Source: Seriola aureovittata (lineage: Eukaryota; Chordata; Actinopteri; Carangiformes; Carangidae). From it: a DNA stretch of 64,000 nucleotides. A program made the translations under genes and the position numbers. Shown in pieces: positions 13,521 through 27,355 of the stretch; position 1 is the stretch's first letter; each line of letters opens with the position of its first letter. The stretch spans positions 5,896,501 to 5,960,500 of the forward strand of contig NC_079377.1 of assembly GCF_021018895.1 (NCBI RefSeq), read 5' to 3'. The notes under the pieces were generated by a model. That model saw only the letters and a list, made by a program, of their open reading frames with translations, searched no databases and was not told the origin of the DNA.

Positions 13521-15497
13521 CCGCCCTCTACTAGTGTGAACCAACGCTGCAATCAGCTGGGATTTGTGTAGATTAAGAGTCATCAGAAAACAGGAAATTA
13601 CAACACTCAGAGCAAACCACAACCGTGTGGTTCGAAAGCCCTTCCCTCACCGCCTGAGACGACAGCACACACTTACAACGCCATTCAAAAGCTCACACAC
13701 ATTTTACATTGATTGATACAGTATCTGTTGAGGGAGACGCTGTGCACAAACGGCTCGGGTTTTGCTCGGTACCACACTGCAGTACAGTACGGACTGAAGC
13801 CTTGGCCTGTCAGGCTGCCAATTATTTCTACTGATAAAATATTTCACCATGAATTTCTCTAAAGGTCGACAACAAAGAGATCCACAGTTTACAATTCACA
13901 TCTAAGACAATTCAGAGCGTACAATTACCTTGGAAATCGCTTTCACTGTAAAACAGTATTGAAGTATTGTGTAACACACACTAGGCGTAAAAGGAGCCCA
14001 GCAACTGACAGAGCAATGCTCCTATCTGAGTAGTGAGCTCTCCCACTCACACCTCTGCCATGTTACTCAACACAGACAGCAAACTCCCTACGACGATATG
14101 ATGCACACAGCTACTGCATTGCACTCAAATACCTTTTTGTGAGAACTCATAAACAGGAACCTTGAACATATGGCAATTTCCACTGAAAGCACAAATGACA
14201 GACGTGTGTGTGACTAAGCAATTATGGGCTTTGCCTTCGACTTGCATACACAATGTGGGTTTGTCAGCATCAGGCTCAGTGTTATATACTTATAATTTTG
14301 CTTTTGGGTGGTGGCAAGAACATCCTAATTCAATGCGAATTTAGATGTACTGCACTTAGATTGAAGCTTGATTTCATTCAATAGTGACACTCAAGTAATT
14401 ACACAAGCTGTACTATGTTCAAATGTGAACCATTGCCCTTGGTGCAGAGATACAAGGCAGTAAACTAAAACTACAACAAAGTACATCTTGCATGTTAATG
14501 TTTCCCTATGCTGCATTTATTTCATATCCACTGGTATTGTATAATAACAAATACATCCAGGTACTGTACTATGAAATTAGGCTTACTGCAAACCACTGAT
14601 CTTCAGGGTTTAAGGTGCAGATTTCAGGCTGCGTTCATCATTACTGCTCAAAAGATGTCGCTTGGTCGAGCACAGCGTTTAAGCATCACTATCAGGGATT
14701 TCAGAATTGATTTTACAAAAAAATGACATTAGCATTTACACTTTTACTCATGTGAATGTTTAAAGGTCAGGTACTTCACGCACTTCACGTGTCTTCACAA
14801 AACACCTAAAAATAATCAACTGGGGATTTGTCAAACTGTTGGGGAAGTGATAATGCGATTGAAATGTATCTTTACATTACTTAACTAACTCAGAGGTGGC
14901 AGCAAAACGTTTGTATTTGAATGGGAGACAGAGGCTGTGGTTTGACTAAATTTACAGTGTAAATTTCACAGCGTCCATATAAAGTTATCAAACACTCTGA
15001 AGCAAAATCTGCCTCCTTGCCGTCTGCCCATATGCTCAGTATGATCCACATTTTTGTCTTCTTTCCAAATATGGCTGAATGCTTTGGTCTTAATTCTCTC
15101 ACATGGCCCTGTCAAACTAACAACTTCAAAAATTCTCCACTGAAAAAATATCTTCACTTTCGATCTTAATAGCAGAAGAAAAGGATGTTTGTGATTTTGA
15201 ATGGAAAAAAAAATATATTTTTGTTCTTCACTAACAACCACATGATGATGAAAGCAGAAGAGTTCAGGAAACCCAAAAACACATTGGTTGATTTTTGATG
15301 ACATGCATTATAAATGATTTCACTTGATGTGTGAACTGAACTAAGAGCCTCACTTCATATCTAATAAATAGATTTAGTCTCTCTGGATACTGACTGGTCA
15401 GAGCCAATCCTTCCTCCCTCTCTTTATATGCCTTTCAGTGCAAGCCTATTAAGTTTTGCCAATTTATGTCTATGTACATAAGGTTTTATCTCTTCAT

Positions 15498-15571
15498 CAT
15501 TATCCACGTCCCAGCAAAGAGTGTATCTGCACAATATTTATGATGCAAACAATCTTGCCAATGGTTTTCCA
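15498..15571 (+). repeat. 75-bp direct repeat, copy A
   Basis: Shares, in the same order, AGAGT-GTATCTGCACAA, ATTTAT and AATCTTGCCAATGG with copy B at 16920-16995, with small substitutions and two 1-bp indels. It is intronic and of unknown origin. Confidence 0.85.
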
Positions 15572-16919
15572 AGATCACTTCGGAAAGAAATAAAACCTTA
15601 GTACCACCAGGGACTCTGTCAATCACCAAATGTTTCCCGCAAAAACCCAGCATCCCTTTGTTTCTATATATGAAAGATGTGAGACAGAAAGAGAGGGAAA
15701 TGCTGTACAACTACAGAGAGAGGAAGGGAGTGTCTGTTTTAGATGCCACCGTCACCCACCACACTGTAATTACAAGTCACAAATCAAGATAAAGACTATC
15801 CATACAGTGAAGGCCCACACATTCAGCTGCCTGTGACCACAAAGCTGAAGGCTGCTTGCTGTATATCTATTATTCAGTAGGTCTTCATGGGCATCATTTC
15901 ATGGCCATGATACAGTAGAAAAGACAAGCTGGTGCTATTCAAGCCACAGAGAATAAACAAGAACAATAGTTTCCGAACTCACTACATTTTCCAGGCGTTG
16001 ATATCTTGACTGATTTAATCTTGGGTGGTGTCTTATGGCTTTTTATGGACCTAATAAAAACACAAAAACGCTGTTGCCCAGGGAGATAAGAAGCTTTTCA
16101 CATCAGTAACTTAGAAGGGCTCACCCAGGACTAGCTGGTTCTAGTTAGTAAGGTTTGGCCTTGTTGCCTCAAGCATATCCTGAGAAACGAGGAAAAGATA
16201 TGATATAATGATATGAAATGATAAAACACAAGGCAGAATCAGTTCTCAGAAATAAACTCTGCTGTGTACATTTCATTGCTTTAGTTAAATTACGGGATAA
16301 CTTAACGGTTATGGGGGAAGCTTCAAGACGATGTCATCATGCTTTAGCTACTGCAAAACTGTCTTTCACAATAGGAGATATCACAGTGGGCGTGACAAAG
16401 GAGTGAATGACACTAGTGGATTTTTTTCAAAAACATTTCACACACCCAGTCAAGCAGCTCATAAACCGTGAAAAGCTCCAGTTGTACTAAAAAATGAGAG
16501 AAACTTCTGGACTCCCACAAGCACAGACGTGTTCCTGAAGAATCAAACAACTCACCTGAAAGTAACTGAAAGAAGTAATAAAATGCTGCTCAGGCCTGGG
16601 TACTGTCACTGTAAGTAGAATATCTTATTCACTCAAACAATATCCTGTAAAGTATTTCATGCAAAAGAAGCATGGGAGCTTTATGTATTACTGAGAAAAT
16701 GTACTAAGCTGAGCTTTCCTACACAAACATTAACAGCTCACTGGGGCCGCTGCTAAGACAAAAAAGGGTTTCTTATTGTTTTGAGCAGAAAACACATTCA
16801 ATCTGAGACTTAAACGCTATGTCAGATCCAGTGCTGAAAGTTAATCCTCGTGTTTACTTCGCTCCCGACAGGGTAATTCCACAGGAGGAGAGACGGTAGC
16901 TTTGCTGCAGAGTGAGTCA

Positions 16920-16995
16920 CATTATCAAGGATCCCAACAAAGAGTTGTATCTGCACAACATTTATCGTGCACAGAATCTTGCCAATGGCTTTCCA
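16920..16995 (+). repeat. 75-bp direct repeat, copy B
   Basis: Second copy, same orientation, 1.42 kb downstream of copy A; about 80-85% identical by eye. The flanks do not obviously match, so this is either a short duplication or two fragments of one repeat family. Confidence 0.85.
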
Positions 16996-17324
16996 TAAAT
17001 AACTATCTCACTATTATCAGTCGCTTTCCCAAGAACTGTTCTGAGTTCTATTAAAAGTTGCATGACAAATACATTTACTTCTCGGGCTGCTGGACACTGA
17101 CGTTATTCATTTTCACTGTGAAGAACAATTAAGTCAAGTTGGGGGAGTTCCTTCAGCAGATGATGGTCAAAGTTTCAATTTAGTGGAACAGGAGTTCTGG
17201 CACAACTTCACATATTTAGGTCTTTCTAAGATCAAAACTCCAGCAACGAGAACACACATTTTGTCCTCTGGGTCACCGCTCTGGCCTTCGTCAGGTGACG
17301 CATCAGGTGACTCTAAAGAAGACA

Positions 17325-17640
17325 ACTGCCCTTATAATCAAGTTTTCTAATTTCTGTTGCCATTATTTTGGCATATATTGCGAGTACGATTTCAGTCATT
17401 TTTTTGTTCACTGAAAAAAATATAAAAATGGTGATGTGATTTTTGTTTGGTCTCGCACCAAACAAACGTGTTCCTTTACATCTGGAGAATATGATTTGTA
17501 GGTCGGGACGTCTCTGAACCACCACAATACTCATGGTGCTGACAATGCACAACAATGTGACACATTTTACCTTCGTCAAAAAATTGCAGATATTTCACTT
17601 GGCCATGTTGCGATTTTGACTATATTTGTGCAGCCCTGGA
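17325..17640. mobile_element. Putative teleost hAT-type MITE fragment
   Basis: Contains GGCATATATTGCGA, TGTTGCGATTTTGAC and ends TTTGTGCAGCCCTGG, resembling a fish repeat that ends in TGCAGCCCTG. No clean terminal repeat pair was seen. Confidence 0.35.
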
Positions 17641-19755
17641 TCAAAACTTCAGCAACATTTGTAATAAGTTGAGGATTTAGCTTTTTTTGTGGCCATGTAA
17701 AAAACGTGACAAGGAGCAGCGAATAACAGTCTAAATCCTAAATATTTTTCTACATTTACTATCAAACGTGAGCAGCTACAGTCAAGATGTCCTCCAAAGT
17801 AAAGACAGTCTCCACTTACAAATCAAGCATAGTTCTTCAGATTATTCTCACAGGACTGACTGTAATATATCAATCATGACACTCACAACTCCTGCAGCAT
17901 TTCACAACAGGTGTCAGACACTATAGATGCCAGCTGTAGCTAGAATGTGCATGTGTGCCTTACCCGTTTCTGCCATTCTGTTCTTTGAGTCATATATTAT
18001 TTGGTCTCAGCATCTCAGCTGAGTTGAACAGCTCAGTGCGCAAGTCTAGTTTCTAGGTTTCCAGCTATGTAATATTTTTTAAAGCTATCATTTAAAATTC
18101 TGTTTTAAAACAATGTTTAATGCCGTGTTGACTTCTACAAATGTCTTCCTCACTACATCCAGCGACACATTACTGAATGTTACAATAAGCATAGTATTAG
18201 TACACAGCCTCTTTTTAATAATTCTGTGTACACAAACTCCAAAGTGACTTCTCTGCCTTAACTACAGCTGAAGGTCCTCAGAGCTCGGATGGCCTGAGGA
18301 CATCCTGAGGGACACGACCAAACTGGTTCTGCTCACACTTTCAAAAAGGAGGATTCAATCTGCAAAAAGGACATACTTAGAAACGTATGAATAATTTATC
18401 GACGGAAGAAAGACAGAGAGAGAATTAGGCTGTCACAGATTCAACATAAAAAGCCTGCTCTACTTTCTAAGGCTTTGAAAAGTCTCTCAGATGTTTTTCA
18501 TCTCCAGAGGCATCTGCACGGAAAGGTTTGATGGGGATAGGGAGCAGGTTTTTAGTTGTGTGCATCTTTGTGTGTAAGGTCTGAAAGTCTGAAATTGATT
18601 CTGATATTGATTATGGAGGTTGTGTCTTGGTAGCAAGGACCATTACTTGTACTGATTCAACACAATCGACAGAAGGGAGACTTTCTGTGTTAATCTTTAA
18701 AGCTTCCTGCTACCGCAAAACCTAAACCCAACACAGCAAAAGGCTTTAATCTGGTTATGTGAATAACTGACTGCTGGGCTATTGACATGCTTTTAATACT
18801 ATTTTTATTGTCTGAATATGTCAATCATGTCGTCTCTTGTAAGTGAGATCAGTTGTTTCCCTCCTTATATAAACTCAATGTGGCTCTCGTTGTAGTTTTT
18901 TCTGTTTGGCGTGTGTTGTCCAAAGCATGGGCCAAGAGGTGTGAGGTCTGCAGATAAATAAGACTGGGCCTGTTAATATTTAAACATCCATAAATCAGTG
19001 TGTGTGACAGGTGCAGTGTGGTTATTTGGTATGAAAACGATCTAACAACTTACTCTAATTACTGTCTTAACCAAACAAGATAATTAAAGTTATTTGTCAT
19101 GACAAAGTGGAGCATGTCTTTGGAATCCAACTAATAAAAAGAAGATTTTGGGAGTTTATGTTGTTGGAAATAGAAACTCATCGCAGTAAAGTAACTCCTT
19201 TGTGAGAAGAAATAAAAATGATTCGCTTTAAAAATGACATGGCCTACATTATAGCACTGAATTAGTGTCTCAACGGCAGCAGATAAGTCCACAGAAAGTG
19301 AAAATGCAGTAATCTTTGGCTTAGTGGAAAAGACGAGAAGAAGATAATAATCATCCTGTAGTCTGATTCTGTGTGAGAATAATGTGATCACACCTATAAT
19401 ACAAATCCCTGTTGCTGGTGCCTGCGATTTTGCCGTGTACCTGAGCTTTCATCAGACTGGGCTTAAAAAAATGATGAGTTGTCACACAAATCAACCAGTA
19501 ATTTCCTTGGTAAACAGAGTCATTGTGAACTACTATCTAGCAAGGAAGCAACAGGAAATGGTTAAGAGTAGGAGGAGGAGGAGAGACAGCACAGTGTCTG
19601 TAGTAGAAGCTGTGTTTCCTTCAGGTGGTAGCACATACCCTTCTACTTCCTGTACAAGAATCACACTATTCTAGTGATACTGTAACTGTACTGCTCCCTT
19701 TCTGTCTCTCTTGTAGTCATGAGATCATCTCTGCATCATCAATCTTCCCGCTGTG

Positions 19756-19769
19756 CCCCCCCCCCCCCC
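19756..19769. repeat. Poly-C tract
   Basis: 14 consecutive C in a pyrimidine-rich segment. Confidence 0.9.
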
Positions 19770-21372
19770 TCTGTCCATGTTGTCCTCTGCCCCCTCGTTA
19801 CCCATTCTTTTCGTCTTTCCCTCTCGCCGTTGTCTGTTCTTATCTCACGCCGCTCTCCTGCACACAGCATCCTGTTTGCACTGGGGCAGGACAAACATTG
19901 TCTCTGTGTGACGCCGAAGACATTTCACAGGCTATCACGTTTTCAGCATGGGCCCGATATCTCTATAATTGTATTCTTCCTGCTGTGGGAGTGCTTAAGA
20001 GAGTGAGAACGGAAAGAAAAGAAAGAGGAGGAGGAGGAGGAGGGAAAAAAGTGAGCAACGGGGGGGGGTGCACAGAAGGGTCAGTTTCCATTTCCACCAA
20101 GACCCCATTAAAATGTCTCAGAGAAGCCCCGCAACAATTCTTACTGTCACTGTACACTATGTAGAGCAGAAAGATCAACATGGGGATCTGTGTCACACTA
20201 AAATAGGCTTAATCCATCATACTTCATCAGGCAAGCCCAAAACAGGACAAACTAGGCTCGCTCCTGCTCCTCTAACAGAAAAGCATGTCCAAAATATGTC
20301 CAAATCAAGAACATATCTCCCAAGTAGACGTTTCATTTAATGGTTCCCCTCGGTACTGACCTTCTAAAAGTGCCAGAAAACCGGACTTCAAAAATAAAGA
20401 GTGGAGACGGTGCTGGGTTTCCACAGTAGAGATCACAATCCATACCCAGACCTCAGCCAGACCCATAGTGGGTGAGTCAAGCCCCAGAAACACCACAACA
20501 GCACTCAGTGGTTAAAACCTGGGCGGGCGAAAGATATGGGACACACGACGAGCATATTAAAGACTCTAGACTGTATGAACAGGTTTGAGTGGTGGTATTA
20601 AGACGACGGAGCAGTTAGCTGTGACCCAGCCCTGCAGCTGAACTTCTGACTCCTTCACTTTCACATCTTCGTTTTTCCTGCATAAAATATTCTCCGTGGC
20701 TCCTCCCTGGATATTTTAAGAAATTTCCATTTGCTTTCACAGACATCAGAACACAAACTGTTCGTGTTCACTCCAGTGGGATCCCCCTTAACAGGATGAT
20801 GATTACATAAGCCCTCTGTAAAAGTTGCTCATAATTTGCTGTTTATCTGAGCCCAGCCCTGGCAGCATTCTTGCAAGCAAGGCAAACAAGATTCCCTTTA
20901 TTATTTTCCTTTTTTGGCGTTTAGAGTTCACACTTCGTATGACACACTTGACATAATTTCACAATCCAGTTTCACAACTTTCTCATGAACTGACATCACA
21001 GAGTAACGGCTGGGAAAGTGATGAGGCTACCCTACATTTCAGAGGACGCTTTAAGTATGTCATATAGTTGGCAGTGTGAGGAGTTAAAAACTTATTTTAG
21101 AGTTAGAAAACTACCCCTGAGGCCATATAGGTCATTTGAAAGACAAAAGGAGAAGAAGACTTTGAGGTCTTAAGAGTGTTTTTGATTTCACACTATTTTT
21201 TCTCTGCATAGTGAATCCACTTAGGAGCCTAAGTTGTTTGATCTCTGGCACATGGTCAACTGTGACAACACAATCTTGTCTTTATGTGAAAAGCAAGGCT
21301 GAGAGTCTTACAGCCATGCTATCAGCTCTGTGAGGCCGTACTTAGTCAAAGATCTGCCATATAAAAAGTCAA

Positions 21373-21770
21373 GTGATCACCAAAGACATTAGGACTCGTC
21401 CTCTGGAGAGCATGAATGTCTGCAACTCTGCACAGAATTTCATGCCAATCCATCCAATAGTTGTCAAGCTATTAAAAAAAAAAAAAAAAAGTCAATCTCA
21501 ATATGGCGCAAGAGGAAATGTTAGAAGATCACTGAAATTATTAGAATTAATCTTGTGGCGTCCATGAATGTTCGTACAAAATTACATGCTTCATCCGATA
21601 GTTGTCAAGCTATTTCACTAAAAAAACAAAAATGTCAACCTCAAAATGAAATGTCAGTGGATCATTGAAGTTATTAGAATATATCTTCTGGGGACCATGA
21701 ATATTTGTACAAAATTTAACGGCAATCCATCAAATACATATTGAGTTATGTCAGTCTGGACCCAAGCGGT
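21373..21770. mobile_element. Three-unit degenerate teleost repeat
   Basis: Three tandem units of 135-145 bp each contain GATCA-(CC/CT/TT)-GAA/AAAG, ATTAGAA/G, a CCATGAAT-like block, ACAAAATT and a CCATC...AATAGTTGTCAAGCTATT-like block. The units start near 21375, 21520 and 21659. This matches a common fish repeat known to me by its 'CAATCCATCCAATAGTTGT' motif. A poly-A (21474-21490) interrupts the first unit junction. A related piece lies at 55.75-56.06 kb. Confidence 0.65.
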
Positions 21771-22365
21771 GAACCAACGTTGCTACTCCTGGAGTCATGC
21801 TGCTAACAGTAAATTATATAATATCCACTCTATAATTTTGTGAATCCCTTCGAACTAAAAATATAGCATATGTTGTGTTTTGTATTGTACAAACCTACAT
21901 CTGTCTTATTGTTGAAAACAGCATGTAGTCCCAAAATGACCCTCATACACATACTGCTCAATCATATAGATGAGTGGGAGCTGCAATGTGAGCAGGCACT
22001 GAGAGCAGCACCTGAACAAAAGGCAAACAATTTTGGACACAGCAGACTGCAAAACCTTATTCCCAGCCTGCCAAACTTCTATTCCTGTTCTCAAAATGAT
22101 TCACTGTTTTCAGGCATTAATTCTCTGCAACAGTGTCCTTGCTGTCTGTCGGGCTACATCAGCGCAGTGAGCCTCACAAAACACCTCATCAGTTTTACAG
22201 ATGCAACCACCCGCATTCCTATTTACTTCAGTCTGCTCCCATACATCATCTGATATATCTAATCACGTCTCCCGGGCAGTCCTGTCACTCTCTGATGACC
22301 TTACAGCTGAATACAGGCGCACAATAAGACAGGACAAAATGGGGAAACTGCACACAGAGAGACTG

Positions 22366-22366
<1 letters not shown>

Positions 22367-22459
<93 letters not shown>
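22367..22459. repeat. (CA)n microsatellite
   Basis: About 46 CA units with one phase slip at 22400-22401. Confidence 0.97.
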
Positions 22460-22461
<2 letters not shown>

Positions 22462-24680
22462 ATAAGGAGTGTAGACTGGTCATCATGAGAGATGCGTAAA
22501 CAGGAATTGAGAGACAAAGTTGTATGTAATCTCACTGTTCCAGATGCAAAATTTCATCCAAACTCACAAACACCCTTTGTGTAGATACACACATTGTTGT
22601 CTCTAATGAAAACTAAACCATTTGGGCTAAGTCAAACACCCAGTGGCAAAGAAACTCCACTGAGTCACACAGACAAATACAAAACATTGTGTGCCTAAAC
22701 TCACCTTCACTTCCCCTGAGGGGAAATGGATGTGCGTTAAGGGCGCACACACACAAATGAACACAAACACATGCACGCCCACGTACACTTACACTTACAG
22801 ATATCAGGGTCGTAGGCTATAGGGCTATTATTTTTAGTCCTCCAAAGTTGTTTCACACAATTACTCCACATCAAAGTATCATCTCTCCCTCCACAGTGTG
22901 AGGAGCAGCAATGACTGAAGCACAAAGGGAGAAAAATATAAAAAGTAAAGGCATCACTGTAGGTTAGCTCAGAGGGGCAAAGAAGATCTATCAGTCTTTT
23001 GCATCAAGTTCAACCGTGATGACCTTTGGCAACTGAATTCACCCTGTTGACTGAATAAAGGAAGCTGTCACAACATCCACTTTTATTCAATTCTCACACA
23101 GTTTCAACCGCTCCATGATGTTGAGACAGTTATGTAACAGGGGTTGATGGCACAAATGCATCTTTCAATGAAACTATATGAACTTGACATCCTGTTAATT
23201 GCTGGCTAGCATGTTTGTCATTAGCTCACCAGCTTTAGTAGTTGATCAACTTCCCAGTGAGCAGTCTCTAGAGAAACAAACCTCTGGCTCCACTTGTTTT
23301 ACAAGGACGTTTTTGTGAATGTACAAAAACAGTTAAAATGTGTTCTGTAAATTAAAATGTATGTTTTCTTCCCTTGACATGCTTGGCCATATGACAGAAA
23401 ACAGTATGTTTTTCTTAATGGGAATAATAATGTTAAATAAGTACAATACTAGGAGTATGAAGTAGATTATAACTTCTTTCAAGTTTGTCATCAAAGTATG
23501 ATAGACTGAGCGACTGCATGAGTACAAAGTCAAGTGAAAGGCTATCAGCTCATAGTTATAGTCATTATAGTCATCGAAGTTAATGTAATACAATTAGGCT
23601 ATCTGGATTACTTCATTTAATTTCAGCTCTCATTCAGAATCTCATTAGGATGGAAGGACATCATTTACATTGTAGGGGACAACTGTGGTCAACTTAGAGG
23701 CAGCAACCAAAGGTCAACCGAGGTCAAAAGTCACTATACTCCCCATATCTATATGTTTATGCAGAAGCTGTCCCCTGGAAAAATCATCAACTCCAATAAG
23801 AACACCTTTATGAAAATTATAATAATCAGTGCAGCTATCTACCTCGACAGTGAAATTTTCCAGCACCCGGAAAAATACCCAGTGCTAATTTGCCGGATCA
23901 GATGTTGGAATGGTTTCAGTGTCACCAAGCGTACAGTCGTGTACTCGTTTTTCTAGCTGAGAAAAGGGAAGTAGGAAAGAGACAGACAGGAAAGGGCAGA
24001 CCCAGACCAGCATCCCCGGCCACCTATCTTCTTAAGTGTCCCTTCACACACCACTTTACCTCTGCCAGCAGCCAATCAGATAAGACACTCACTCTGCCTC
24101 TCATATCTCACTGTCACTATGTTTGGACTCGTGTGTGCAAACATGTATGTGTGACCACAGAGGATTCAAAAGTGCCTCAGTCCGGACCAACACCCAATGT
24201 GCTAGACTTAAGGCTGAGAATGCAAACATCCAGTAGCTTTCACACCACTAAGCTCCACTGAACAATCGCTTTTTCAGAGAAACACAACTAAACACACAGT
24301 TTTCAGCATATTCAAACAGAAAACCGTACACTGCAACTTCTCAGCTCAACTGCAGTCTTCTACTTCTCACCACTCTAAGCTCCCGCTGGAGGAGCTTTCA
24401 TATGATTAAGACTTAAAGTAAAACAACTGGACTAATACACGTCAGTGCAAACAGGCTTACATGGTATGTGGAGTGTTTGGCTGCAGCCCCTTGCTTATTT
24501 CCAGGTGATAAAAGCCGAGCAGGTAGCAGTGAACAAACAAAGGTCTGCTGCTGGACCCGGAGATGCTGCTATTCATGGCGGCGGAGGCAGAGGGGCTTGA
24601 AATCCATCGGCTAACATCTCTGCTCATCTCAGTGAGAGCACCATGGCCCGGCCTCCAAGCTGTGTTTTTGTTGCCATGTA

Positions 24681-24693
24681 CCCCCCCCCCCCC
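24681..24693. repeat. Poly-C tract
   Basis: 13 consecutive C. Confidence 0.9.
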
Positions 24694-26425
24694 AGTCGTA
24701 TGTTTAATCTGGCTACATCAGACAGACAGATGCAGCACTTGGACAAAACTCGAAGTGACATAGAATATTATAGCTACAGATGTAGATGAGTGCAGCAGAA
24801 GATATCACTAGACCCGGGGTGTAAGGGTCAGTGGCAATCTGCCTGTAAAATAGATGAATGTTCCTGGAATCCATACCTCCATATCCCTGGATATAAAGAC
24901 AATAAAGATGTGCCACATGAAGAAACAGCCGGGCTATAGGTTTTAACTCATTTTCCAAGACAAGAGCACAAACCGGATGCCAAACCTTGTAAACCCTTGT
25001 ACTGTTTTGTGTCTGACACTTTTATGTCCATAGGCTCATAGGCTTTAAATGGCCCGAAGAACATAATTTTTTTTCTGCCATCAGTGGTACAGTTAAGCTG
25101 GAAGGTTTCTGCAACACACTGCACACTGAGCAGGGCTTGGGCAGGAACATACATTTAAAATCTTACTTACACGGTTTAACAAGGTTTCCATCTGTCGTGC
25201 AGACAAAGCAAATATCCGTAAAAGCTAAATTATGTTCATTAGCAGTTGGACAAATGCACTCCTTTTTGCAGTAGATAATTGCCACCCCTTTCTAAGTAAC
25301 CTGTCACTGGCCAGGTCTGGGGTAATAAAAACCTGTAGAGCAGGAAAGGTAGAGACGGTACCATCTGTTCAGCTGGTATGTGAACTGGCATCTCGGGACT
25401 GGCCTGTCCCACAGAGCCGGCGACACAAATGGACACTTGTCTGATTGAGTGCTGACAGTCTGCAGGCAAAGAGCCAGGGCTGCCCTTTAGACACGTGCAT
25501 GTATGGTCATGCCAAGTGTGGAGTCTCCTTCCTTTTATCTACAGACCGACAATCAAATAACCTCTTAAATTGCCGCTTGACTCTCTACCTTTCGGTTCAA
25601 ATCCACATTACAAATGGCTGTTTACGGTTCCACTGATATACCACTGGTACAGCAGAGGTGTACGTACTAAACATGTTAGTATTGAAAGAAATTACCACAA
25701 AAACACGGTGCTATTTGGAGTATGTCCCTGAGGAAACTTGGCGATAAAAGCACCAGGAAGAGCATTATTTAGACAAGTCAAATCACAACTAAACCAACAA
25801 AACATCCGATTGCTTCTTGATTTATTGTCTCCTTTGCCAACTTTGGCACTGGAAGAGGACATCTGGGTGAGGCTCAATAAGCAACTGTTTGTCAGCCCCT
25901 GGACCATGGGACCTTTTCTCAGCAGCACAATAAAGAAATAATAGGATGTCTTGGACAAAGATATTCTTGTGGTTGAGGTCTATATATAGCTGCCAGAGGA
26001 GAGGCAGAAGTGGTGGAGAAATGAGGAAGGGTCTGCATTGTCCGAGCTGTCGGCAGTGGAAACTTTACTGTCAGTAGTGGAAGATCTGGAGATAACCCTC
26101 TGTACAGGTCATGGGTGATAAGGCAGTGAGAGGGACCACACACACGCATCAACACAAGCACAATACACACATGCACATATGTGCTGGAAAACTGGCGGAG
26201 ACCCAGTGACAATTTGAGAAACAAAGGAAATCAGTGGGGAGTGGTTGAACCCCCACCCAGCTGTTCACAGCTCAGGAACATCAACAGTCAACTGGAGACC
26301 AACATGCAATGGGATCCCAGCAGACACAACGCCCTTCAACATGTTGACATTCAGTCCCATGAGCTCTCAGTCGTTTTTATTATCAGCAACAACAGCAGGG
26401 CAGGTATTGGAGTAACCTTGTGAGT

Positions 26426-26426
26426 C

Positions 26427-26482
<56 letters not shown>

Positions 26483-26595
26483 ATCAAAATGTGGTCCTGG
26501 AGACTCCTACTGTAGCTGGAACTATCACAGAGGTGGTTTTGAGGACTTTTGCACCTTTATATACCTGTCTGTCTCTGCACAGATGTCACTGCGAT
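26426..26595 (+). repeat. CA-repeat cassette, left arm of inverted pair
   Basis: A (TG)n array (26426-26481) followed by about 115 bp containing GGAGACTCCTACTGTAGC and CAGAGGTGGTTTTGAGGACT. The same array-plus-flank unit occurs in reverse orientation at 27172-27353. Confidence 0.85.
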
Positions 26596-26639
26596 AGCAT
26601 CACAACCTGCAAGATATTCAAAAGTTTACAGTAGACCCT

Positions 26640-26990
26640 GTTGGATTTTTGGGGCCGATGCAATACCGATATTAGGGAGTAAAACAATTCCGATATTGAT
26701 ATATTGGCCAATATATATATATATATACATACACATATACACACACATATATAAAATATGTATATATAAAAACACTTGAAACGATATGCAATGAAAGCAG
26801 GATATTTTACAGTTTAACATTAAAACTTCACTGGGAATTAAATTAAATAACTATAACAATAAATAACATAAAAACAATGTATATATTAACACATAAATAA
26901 AATCGGCCAAACCATAAATCGGTTTGGCTCTCCTTTACAGGTGTGTAGTTGAGATCAAAGTGAAGGCTGAGTTCATAGATGGGTGTAGTC
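26640..26990. mobile_element. Putative fish 'CCGATATTGG' repeat with AT-rich array
   Basis: GGGCCGATGCAATACCGATA, TTCCGATATTGATATATTGGCC and, after an (AT)/(ACAT) tract (26710-26768), AATCGGCCAAACCATAAATCGG resemble a teleost repeat built on CCGATA/TATCGG motifs. It sits between the inverted CA cassettes. Family assignment is from memory. Confidence 0.4.
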
Positions 26991-27171
26991 ATGTAATAAG
27001 GTAGTAATGACTACTCAGTCAATATGCTGATGGGCGTTGAGGCTGGTGTGATCTTACTGGAAGATAGTCTCTAGTTACATGAGTAAACAGTAATCATGGG
27101 TCGGACTACACCTATTCTGATAATTTTGATCATATTTACACACCTGTAAAGTTTTGTTGCGACTTTGTCAT

Positions 27172-27301
27172 TGACAACATCTGTCCACAGATACACAGAC
27201 ATATAAACACCTGGAAAAGTCCTCAAAACCACCTCTGTGGTAGTTCCCGCTACAGTAGGAGTCTCCAGGGCCACATTTTGCCATGATGACACACAGAAAG
27301 A

Positions 27302-27353
<52 letters not shown>
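27172..27353 (-). repeat. CA-repeat cassette, right arm of inverted pair
   Basis: Reverse-complement copy of 26426-26595: the flank first, then (CA)n at 27303-27353. The shared core is nearly identical, with scattered substitutions. Confidence 0.85.

Positions 27354-27355
<2 letters not shown>

Noticed and set aside
19625..20164. 179-codon plus-strand ORF
   Set aside because: Pro/Leu-rich translation of a pyrimidine-rich segment with a poly-C tract, passing into a GGA repeat. No family resemblance.
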